In this document: in pieces, positions 1-5,352 of the stretch
Position numbering within the stretch: position 1 is the first letter of the stretch
Layout: each line of letters opens with the position of its first letter
Source of the DNA: a bacterium
Lineage (GTDB): Bacteria; Coprothermobacterota; Coprothermobacteria; Coprothermobacterales; JAADFF01
Length of the DNA: 6,840 nucleotides
Direction: 5' to 3'
NCBI GenBank assembly: GCA_027063755.1
Contig: JAMORD010000103.1
Location: 1-6,840, forward strand
Notes under the pieces: generated by a model
Databases searched by the model: none
What the model was told of the DNA's origin: nothing
Seen by the model: only the letters and a program-made list of their open reading frames with translations
Made by a program: the position numbers and the translations under genes

Positions 1-774
1 GGGGGCTTTCTTGTATATGCAGGTGGAGATGATGTTCTTGCTGTTTTTCCTGCGGATATAGCGGTAGATGCAGCCAACGACTTACAAAGGCTTTATAGAG
101 GAGAGTATAGTGGGGAGATAGGTATTCAGGTTGATGATAAAATTCTTGCATTTGAACTATTAGATAACCAGTATGGAGAAAAGAGTTCTTTTGTTGTCTA
201 TAAATCTATGGACGAAAGCATTATTATCGGAAATGTTCCTGGTAGGAGAATGACAATGTCTGGAGGAGTGTTGGTTACTCACTTTAAGCATCCTATGAGG
301 TTGTCTCTTGAGATGGTTTATAACCTGATGAAGGAAGCCAAGAAAAAAGGTAGAGATCGTGTAGCGGTAGCAGTGGTACAGAGAAGTGGATTGGAAATAA
401 GGACGTTTCTCAGGTGGAATGAGGTAGATAAAGCTAAGGAATGGGCGGAGAGGATAGAAAGGGGGATTGGTGGATTGAGTAATAGAAAGTTTTATATGAT
501 TATGCCATACAGAGATAGAGAAAATACATGGCGATGGAGAGATGCTGCTTTAGATGCCATTATGGATGCAGAGGTCGGAGATGTTGAGTCTGCAAAGATG
601 TTTATAAAAAACATTCTTCTTCATGGTGATAAGGATTGCGAGGAGGTTTCTAAATTGGTTGATTATTTGTTTGAAGGATTGAACGAAAAAAATCTCAGGA
701 AGGAACTTCCCAATAGGATAATGGGTGTCAGAGTCTTTATGGAAATTGGGGGTGATGATATTGTTGCTGGGTAG
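1..774 (+). CDS. cmr2: Cas10/Cmr2, type III-B large subunit (C-terminal part, 5' end outside window)
   Basis: This is the last 257 residues of the large subunit of the Cmr effector complex; the N-terminal part, including any HD nuclease domain, lies left of the window. The fragment opens in the second palm (GGDEF/cyclase-like) domain, where strand-turn-strand residues YAGGDDVLAVF carry the GGDD motif at fragment residues 8-11. In this family that motif binds the metals used to make cyclic oligoadenylate from ATP once target RNA is bound. The remainder (about residues 75-257) is the mostly helical C-terminal region, with a final palm strand pair near RDRVAVAVVQRSG. The gene ends at TAG 772-774 and overlaps cmr3 by 20 nt. 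Identity rests on the GGDD motif plus the following cmr3-4-5-6-1 genes. A second GGDD-like string at residues 250-253 is at the extreme C-terminus and is unlikely to be catalytic. Confidence 0.95.
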   Translation, partial: GGFLVYAGGDDVLAVFPADIAVDAANDLQRLYRGEYSGEIGIQVDDKILAFELLDNQYGEKSSFVVYKSMDESIIIGNVPGRRMTMSGGVLVTHFKHPMRLSLEMVYNLMKEAKKKGRDRVAVAVVQRSGLEIRTFLRWNEVDKAKEWAERIERGIGGLSNRKFYMIMPYRDRENTWRWRDAALDAIMDAEVGDVESAKMFIKNILLHGDKDCEEVSKLVDYLFEGLNEKNLRKELPNRIMGVRVFMEIGGDDIVAG

Positions 775-1837
775 AATAAAACCGCTAACCCCCCTGACTT
801 TTAGAAGTCCAAGGAAAATGGGAATAGGTGATGTGGTAAATACCTCGGGTATTATTCCTATTACAACTTTATGGGGTGTTGTTAGAACTGCAGTGGGTAA
901 TGCATTGGGGGTAGTATGGGAAGAATACATTTCCAACTATAAGAGTTCTTCTGTAGGACAAATTCTTGGAGATCCACGAGAGTATTTTTCGGACAAAATG
1001 GTTGTTTCATATCCCATGTGGTATAAGGATGGTGAGTTGTACATTAGAAATTTTCACACTATGATAGTAGCAAAGAGGAAGAAAGAGAACAGTGATGAGG
1101 AAGATGACGATTACAAAGTATTTGTTTTCAATCTTGAGAATGGAGTAGAGGAGGAGTTTGTAATAAACGGAAAAAAGAGACAGTTGAGAATTCCCGCACT
1201 TATAGATTTACCCCAACAGTATGAGGCTGTCGATGGTAGTGTCTGGATGCCGTTTTCAGAAGTTTTACAGATTATGAAAGATAGTGTTGGGGAATGGGTA
1301 GATGTGGATGTCTTAAAGCTGTCTCATTATGTAAAAAGTTATGTCCATACAGGAATAGGGATAGATAGGACTTCTCGGACTGTTGCAAAAACTTCAGATG
1401 GTTCAGGACTTGTTTATCGACTTCAATACTTGGAATTTGAAGAAATTGAGATGGCGTTTTGGTTAAAGATGAATGATGAAGAGAAGGAAAAGGAACTTGT
1501 GGGGTATCAGGAGGTTGTTCACATAGGGGGAAAGGGAGGACGGGCACTATTGACATTTGAGAAGTGGAATGAGAATTGGGATAGGTCTGGTAAGCATGTT
1601 GTACTTCTTTCACCTCTTGACCAAAAGACTACTATGGAGAGTCTGTTTGAGTTTGCCAGTGGGGCTACCATTCTTATGTGGAATAAAATTACAGGTTTCT
1701 ATAAGCATGAAAAAGACAAAAGAATTCGCCCGACAAAACTGGTACTTCCCCCTGGGGCTGTTTTTTGGTTTGACGAAAAAGGGTTAAATCGGACCAAGGA
1801 ATTTCTGAAAAATCACACTATATACATGACATATTGA
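755..1837 (+). CDS. cmr3: Cmr3, type III-B Cas5-like subunit
   Basis: This 360-residue RAMP protein is the Cas5-like subunit that, in characterised Cmr complexes, holds the 5' tag of the crRNA and contacts Cas10. Visible family features are the N-terminal strand and loop with PLTPLTFRSPRKMG (residues 10-23), where Cmr3 proteins have a PLDPLFFRDG-type motif; the helix beginning PITTLWGVVRTAVGNALG (35-52); the GIGIDRTSRTVAK segment (200-212); the glycine-rich HIGGKGGRALL (256-266); and the C-terminal PPGAVFWF strand (332-339). An acidic loop, ENSDEEDDD (111-119), is probably surface exposed. I chose ATG 755, preceded by GGGGGTG; a GTG at 725 would add ten residues and deepen the overlap with cmr2, and the family N-terminus favours the shorter form. 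It overlaps cmr2 by 20 nt and ends at TGA 1835-1837, 13 nt before cmr4. Confidence 0.93.
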   Translation: MILLLGRIKPLTPLTFRSPRKMGIGDVVNTSGIIPITTLWGVVRTAVGNALGVVWEEYISNYKSSSVGQILGDPREYFSDKMVVSYPMWYKDGELYIRNFHTMIVAKRKKENSDEEDDDYKVFVFNLENGVEEEFVINGKKRQLRIPALIDLPQQYEAVDGSVWMPFSEVLQIMKDSVGEWVDVDVLKLSHYVKSYVHTGIGIDRTSRTVAKTSDGSGLVYRLQYLEFEEIEMAFWLKMNDEEKEKELVGYQEVVHIGGKGGRALLTFEKWNENWDRSGKHVVLLSPLDQKTTMESLFEFASGATILMWNKITGFYKHEKDKRIRPTKLVLPPGAVFWFDEKGLNRTKEFLKNHTIYMTY

Positions 1838-1844
1838 GGAGGTG
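1836..1844 (+). promoter_or_regulatory. Shine-Dalgarno site for cmr4
   Basis: GAGGAGGTG overlaps the cmr3 stop codon and lies 6 nt before ATG 1851. It decides the cmr4 start: the in-frame GTG at 1842 is part of this site and so is unlikely to be the initiator. Confidence 0.85.
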
Positions 1845-1850
1845 TTCTAT

Positions 1851-2690
1851 ATGTGGGTTGGAAGTATTTATGCGCTTAGTAAGATACATGCAGGTGAAGG
1901 GGCAGATGTTGGATTTATTGATCTGCCCATTCAGAGGGAAAGACATACAGGATTTCCGGTTATAAGAGCAAGTGCGGTAAAAGGTGTTTTAAGGGATGAG
2001 TGTGAAAAAAATGAGAACTGCAAAGATAAAGTTAATAAGTTGTTTGGACCACCTCCAAGAGATGGTAAGCAACTGGAGGCTGGAGCTCTCATATTCTCAG
2101 ATGCCCGCATATTGGCATTTCCCGTTAGAGGGTATAAAGTGTATCCATTCTGGTGGGTTACTTGTCCGTATGTGCTGAATAGATATCTTAGGGATGTTGG
2201 AAAGTTTAATGAGAAGGTTGATGTTGGTGAAAGGTATGTTGGTTTAGAAAAGTACGATGAGGCCTATATAGAGGGTATTAAAGTGAGGGTTGAAAAGGTT
2301 GATGGAGAAGCGGCTGAAACACTAAAGAAAATCTTTGAACCTATTTTGGCTGATAAGATTATCACATGGGATGATTTTAAGAAGAGACTTATTGTAGTGC
2401 CCGACAACATATTTGCCCTTCTTGTGAGAAATGCCACAGAGGTCGTTGCGAGGATTGTTATTGATGATGATACCAAGACTACAAAAAACCTGTGGTATGA
2501 AGAGTTTTTGCCTATGGATACAATATTGTATTTTACCGTTTCCTATAGAAATGGCAACAACAAAGAGAAGTTTCCACTTGGCGATGAACTTGCCACATTT
2601 ATAGGAGGAGATATCACGGTAGGTAGTGGGGTTGTTTACATGAAGTTTACCTCTCTGTCTGGAGGTGAAAATAATGGTCAGAGAAGATAG
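1851..2690 (+). CDS. cmr4: Cmr4, type III-B Cas7-like backbone subunit and target-RNA nuclease
   Basis: Cmr4 polymerises along the crRNA and cuts target RNA at 6-nt intervals. The 279-residue protein has the family's signature in full: H13, then GFIDLPIQRERHTGFP (residues 21-36). D24 in this motif aligns with the catalytic aspartate D26 of Pyrococcus furiosus Cmr4, and H13 aligns with its H15. Next come the RAMP segment RASAVKGVLRDE (39-50), FGPP (65-68), SDARILAFPVRG (83-94), PDNIFALLVRNATEV (184-198), LWYEEFLPMDT (214-224) and the glycine-rich FIGGDITVGSGVV (250-262). Nothing is missing, so the RNase is predicted active. ATG 1851 is chosen from the Shine-Dalgarno site 6 nt upstream. The 3' end overlaps cmr5 by 17 nt, implying coupled translation. 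A short insertion with C51 and C57 follows the first RAMP motif. Confidence 0.96.
   Translation: MWVGSIYALSKIHAGEGADVGFIDLPIQRERHTGFPVIRASAVKGVLRDECEKNENCKDKVNKLFGPPPRDGKQLEAGALIFSDARILAFPVRGYKVYPFWWVTCPYVLNRYLRDVGKFNEKVDVGERYVGLEKYDEAYIEGIKVRVEKVDGEAAETLKKIFEPILADKIITWDDFKKRLIVVPDNIFALLVRNATEVVARIVIDDDTKTTKNLWYEEFLPMDTILYFTVSYRNGNNKEKFPLGDELATFIGGDITVGSGVVYMKFTSLSGGENNGQRR
2661..2665 (+). promoter_or_regulatory. Shine-Dalgarno site for cmr5, inside cmr4
   Basis: GGAGG lies 8 nt before ATG 2674, within the last codons of cmr4. It sets the cmr5 start; the in-frame GTG at 2665 overlaps the site itself and is therefore rejected. Confidence 0.8.
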
Positions 2691-3102
2691 GGTTGAGTAT
2701 ATAGATGCTTCTATTGCTAAGTTAGCTCTAAAGCATGCCAGAGAGGGAGTGAAGGTAAACAAGTATGCTGAAGTTGTAAAAGGTTTTCCGGCTATGGTTA
2801 TTACCGGCACCATATTGGGTGCCATAGCATTTGCAGAAGAAAAAAGCAAAGGGAAATCAGATACGGCACAGGCTTACGGCAAACTGATAGAACATATTCG
2901 TGAGCTCTGGCGTGAATTCTATGATGGGGAGAGTATAAAAGAAGATACTTTGCTTACAGACGTTTTGCTCACTTATCAGGAAAATGTAGATGGTTTGTTA
3001 AAGATATTTGTTCTACAGGAACTTACGCTTAAGTATCTTTCATATCTCAGAAGATATGCCACCGCTTTTGAGGAGGCGAAGGGGAATGGGCAGAGGTCAT
3101 AA
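2674..3102 (+). CDS. cmr5: Cmr5, type III-B small subunit (Cas11-like)
   Basis: Cmr5 is the small, all-helical subunit that forms the inner filament of the Cmr complex beside the Cmr4 backbone and helps hold the target RNA. The protein has 142 residues, within the usual range of the family, and reads as helices throughout with no transmembrane segment or enzyme motif. Recognisable parts are the N-terminal helix with a run of alanines and lysines (residues 8-24), and the helix KGFPAMVITGTILGAIAFAEEK (36-57), which matches the hydrophobic core helix of Cmr5 proteins. The C-terminal helices span roughly 90-136. The call depends partly on position between cmr4 and cmr6, since Cmr5 sequences diverge strongly. 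The tail NGQRS arises from the DNA that also encodes the Cmr6 start; the overlap with cmr6 is 17 nt. Confidence 0.9.
   Translation: MVREDRVEYIDASIAKLALKHAREGVKVNKYAEVVKGFPAMVITGTILGAIAFAEEKSKGKSDTAQAYGKLIEHIRELWREFYDGESIKEDTLLTDVLLTYQENVDGLLKIFVLQELTLKYLSYLRRYATAFEEAKGNGQRS
3071..3076 (+). promoter_or_regulatory. Shine-Dalgarno site for cmr6, inside cmr5
   Basis: AGGAGG ends 9 nt before ATG 3086 and supports that start over the in-frame TTG at 3008 and the later ATG at 3149, which has only a weak purine run upstream. Confidence 0.7.
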
Positions 3103-4000
3103 TAGGAGAAATAATGAAAGGAATAATAGACATAGTAGCGGGAAAAGGATGAAATGGCAAGGTGAACATAGTAGGAGTGCCCATGATGATAGTGTTAAAT
3201 ATAAGAACATCTCTGTATATTGGCATGTGGGGTGGAAATTAGAGAATACTTCTACTAATGGTGAGCAGTTGAAAAAATACATCATAAGGACAATGACAAA
3301 CTGGGATGGGAATGGTAGTTTTGAGGAATTTAAAAAGAGACGAGAGATTGTAAAGGCAATGGAAAATGTAGAAAAGAAAACAGTGAAGTTAACCTCTCGT
3401 CTTGCTGTTGGAATGGGATATTCCCATGCTATAGATATACCCGGAATCTCCCTTATGAGAAATTATGGTATTCCTTATATACCCGGAAGTGAGGTAAAGG
3501 GTATTTTGGCTGATGCATTTAGGTTGAAATACGGAGACAAAAGATGGGGCGATTACCTTCTGATATTTGGCGATGTGGGGAGGATGGAGGAAATAGATGA
3601 AAACTTTAGAATAAGGGGTACTGTAGTGTTTTTTGATGCTATAGTGCTTCCTATTGAGGAAAAAAATGAGAAGAAACAATTTTTTGATGCTGATGTTATG
3701 ACTCCCCACTATCGCAAGTATTACAGTGGGGAACATAGGATGCCTTTAGACGTTGAGAATCCCGTTCCTATCCCATTTATCACTGTTAGGGATGGAACGA
3801 GCATAGAGTTTCTGTGGATGGTTATAGCAGATCGGTTGAAAGAGAGAATTGCCATTATTGAAAAAGAAGGTCATGAAGTGGTATTGAAAAATCCTGAAAG
3901 TATAAATAAGGAAATAGAGGCTCTCATAGAATTTGTTTCTAAAGATCTTGGTTGGGGAGCTAAGAGAAGAGTGGGGTATGGAAGGGGTGAACCTGTATGA
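3086..4000 (+). CDS. cmr6: Cmr6, type III-B Cas7-like cap subunit
   Basis: Cmr6 is a RAMP protein that, with Cmr1, caps the crRNA 3' end of the complex. The 304-residue product shows the family core: SRLAVGMGYSHAIDIPG (residues 104-120), the RAMP motif GIPYIPGSEVKG (128-139), FGD (161-163), VFFDAIVLP (181-189), DVMTPHY (203-209) and the C-terminal glycine-rich loop GWGAKRRVGYGRG (289-301) that contacts RNA in RAMP folds. The first ~40 residues are unlike the rest: rich in Arg, Asn, His and Ser (MGRGHNRRNNERNNRHSSGK), probably disordered. The start at ATG 3086 rests on the AGGAGG 9 nt upstream; an alternative ATG at 3149 (MKWQGEH) would drop 21 of these residues. It overlaps cmr5 by 17 nt and its TGA overlaps the cmr1 ATG. 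Confidence 0.93.
   Translation: MGRGHNRRNNERNNRHSSGKRMKWQGEHSRSAHDDSVKYKNISVYWHVGWKLENTSTNGEQLKKYIIRTMTNWDGNGSFEEFKKRREIVKAMENVEKKTVKLTSRLAVGMGYSHAIDIPGISLMRNYGIPYIPGSEVKGILADAFRLKYGDKRWGDYLLIFGDVGRMEEIDENFRIRGTVVFFDAIVLPIEEKNEKKQFFDADVMTPHYRKYYSGEHRMPLDVENPVPIPFITVRDGTSIEFLWMVIADRLKERIAIIEKEGHEVVLKNPESINKEIEALIEFVSKDLGWGAKRRVGYGRGEPV
3983..3990 (+). promoter_or_regulatory. Shine-Dalgarno site for cmr1, inside cmr6
   Basis: AGGGGTGA, one mismatch from the ideal AGGAGGTGA, lies 6 nt before ATG 3997 and supports the ATGA stop-start junction of cmr6 and cmr1. Confidence 0.7.
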
Positions 4001-5271
4001 AAAAGGTTGAATTTAAAATGAAAGTTGTCACCCCCCTGATAATGTCTGGAGCTAATCAAAATAGGGCTGAAATAAGGGCATCTTCTATAAAAGGATTGAT
4101 TAGATGGTGGTTTAGAGAGTTGTTCAAGGAGAAAAAGGGGGAGGGAATTGACTATTCTAAGGTGCGGGAAAGAGAAAAGGAGATATTTGGATCCGCGTTA
4201 GAAGAAAAGGGGCAAGCAGGAAAAGTTTGGGTGTCGGTGAAAAGCGAAGGGGTGAGAATTAAAAAATTTGGAAAAGATAAGAGAATAGATACGAGAAATG
4301 AGAAAGGGTTAGCGTATTTAACACTTGGAGGAAAGGCTATAGGTGGTAGAGGGTATATAGATTCAGATTCTCGTTTTACTGTTACCTTGATGTTTGATAG
4401 TTCTCTAAATGATACAGGGGTAGAAGATGTTTTAAGAGCATTTTGGGCATCTGTCTATTTGGGTAATTGGGGGTTTCGTAGTAGAAGGGGATTTGGCAGT
4501 GTAGAGGTTGAGAAAGTCAGAGTAAGTGGTATAGAAGGAGAGTTAGCAGAAACACTGGAGAAGGTTTTTGTTCCTTTCTCTGAGAGTCTTTTTAGAGAGG
4601 CAAAAGGATGGATGAAGGGAAGAAAAGAAAGAAATTGTTGGATATTTAGAGAATTTGTAAAGGTAAGATGGAGAAACCTTAGGAGGGATAGCAAGAAGAC
4701 AACAACTAATTCTTTAGCAGGCTTAAAAAAATTGATGGGTAGTTACTATGATATTTGGGAAGTACTAGATGAAGTAGGATTGGCGTGGCAGGAAGCAAGA
4801 AAAAGTGTTCAGGAAAACAAGAGAGGAACGGATTTTAAACTAATGCAGAAGGGTACAAGAAGGTTATATCTTCCTTCTGTAGGTATGCCTGTGGGGTATT
4901 TTGCTATGAAACTTAGTCGACAGTTAGAAAGAAAATACAAGGAATGTGTGGAAGAATGTATGAAAAAGGGTGAAAGAAAATGTGAAAATAAGTGTAGAAG
5001 TGGAAGTGTTAGCTGGAATGATGGAAATTATGGCAAGGACTACGGAAGACTGGCTTCAAGGATTATCCTGAAAGTATGGAATGGCGGAGTAGGTATTGTG
5101 TTTGTAGATAAACCATGGAGAGCTGTTAAAGAGAGAAATGGCAAGGTAGAAGAGCTTAAAGTAGTGATGCGAGGGGGACTTGCTAGAGTTGTTGGAGTGC
5201 AGGGTAACGAATTTGATGTTGAAGATATAGCTGAGGATGTATTTGATAAATTTCAATTTCCCCAGATATGA
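3997..5271 (+). CDS. cmr1: Cmr1, type III-B Cas7-like cap subunit
   Basis: Cmr1 sits with Cmr6 at the crRNA 3' end of the complex and helps admit target RNA. The 424-residue protein begins with the family signature TPLIMSGANQNRAEIRASSI (residues 12-31) running into KGLIRWWFREL (32-42), the Cmr1 form of the RAMP motif. The first glycine-rich loop is GNWGFRSRRGFGSVEVE (156-172). The second half has RRLYLPSVGMPVGYF and, near residues 353-373, the GRLASRIILKVWNGG segment, typical of the Cmr1 C-terminal domain. Between them is a Lys/Glu-rich stretch with four cysteines, C317-x3-C321-x7-C329-x3-C333, which I do not recall as a general Cmr1 feature. It starts four nt inside cmr6 (ATGA) and is the last gene of the tightly coupled block. 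Its presence defines the system as III-B. Confidence 0.93.
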   Translation: MKKVEFKMKVVTPLIMSGANQNRAEIRASSIKGLIRWWFRELFKEKKGEGIDYSKVREREKEIFGSALEEKGQAGKVWVSVKSEGVRIKKFGKDKRIDTRNEKGLAYLTLGGKAIGGRGYIDSDSRFTVTLMFDSSLNDTGVEDVLRAFWASVYLGNWGFRSRRGFGSVEVEKVRVSGIEGELAETLEKVFVPFSESLFREAKGWMKGRKERNCWIFREFVKVRWRNLRRDSKKTTTNSLAGLKKLMGSYYDIWEVLDEVGLAWQEARKSVQENKRGTDFKLMQKGTRRLYLPSVGMPVGYFAMKLSRQLERKYKECVEECMKKGERKCENKCRSGSVSWNDGNYGKDYGRLASRIILKVWNGGVGIVFVDKPWRAVKERNGKVEELKVVMRGGLARVVGVQGNEFDVEDIAEDVFDKFQFPQI

Positions 5272-5296
5272 AAAGTTTCCTATTCTGGATTTCCCA

Positions 5297-5316
5297 GGGG
5301 CACCCGAAGGTGCCCC
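5297..5316 (+). terminator. Perfect 8-bp hairpin after cmr1: weak terminator or attenuator
   Basis: GGGGCACC and GGTGCCCC form a perfect stem around a CGAA loop, 25 nt after the cmr1 stop. The stem is G+C-rich in A+T-rich surroundings, as in intrinsic terminators, but the following bases (ATATTTGGTT) are not a solid U-tract, so read-through into the next gene is likely. It could also act as an RNA-stability or processing element between the cmr block and the effector gene. The hairpin is seen directly; its function is inferred. Confidence 0.55.
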
Positions 5317-5338
5317 ATATTTGGTTGAAGTGCTATAT

Positions 5339-5349
5339 AAGGAGGTGAT
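5339..5349 (+). promoter_or_regulatory. Exceptionally strong Shine-Dalgarno site for the HD effector gene
   Basis: AAGGAGGTGAT is fully complementary to the conserved bacterial 16S rRNA 3' tail over 11 nt, with its GGAGG core 7 nt from ATG 5353. It fixes the start of the downstream gene and suggests efficient translation independent of cmr1. Confidence 0.85.
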
Positions 5350-5352
5350 ATC

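Noticed and set aside
725-754. Upstream GTG start for cmr3 adding ten residues
   Set aside because: No Shine-Dalgarno site of note, a deeper overlap with cas10, and the Cmr3 family N-terminus fits ATG 755.
550-936. Minus-strand open frames such as this one and those at 2322-2849, 3389-3736 and 6340-6579
   Set aside because: They lie opposite well-supported genes, have no ribosome sites I can see and no recognisable domains; they follow from the composition of the coding strand.
3008-3085. TTG start for cmr6 giving a 330-residue product
   Set aside because: It would overlap cmr5 by 95 nt with no ribosome site, and AGGAGG supports ATG 3086.
3114-3152. Mini-frame MKGIIDIVAGKG with AGGAG upstream, overlapping the Cmr6 N-terminus in another frame; its GKG ending vaguely recalls a cold-shock-like start
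   Set aside because: Only 12 codons before TGA, and neither other frame continues a cold-shock motif. It is most likely chance, though it is noted because the Cmr6 tail over the same DNA is itself odd.
5297-5316. The palindrome considered as a CRISPR repeat remnant or attachment site
   Set aside because: It occurs once, with no spaced copies or flanking direct repeats in the window.
5331-5339. TGCTATATA resembling an extended -10 promoter element before the HD gene
   Set aside because: Transcription from it would begin at about the Shine-Dalgarno site, removing part of it, and there is no convincing -35 about 17 nt upstream (TGCCCC, which is part of the hairpin).
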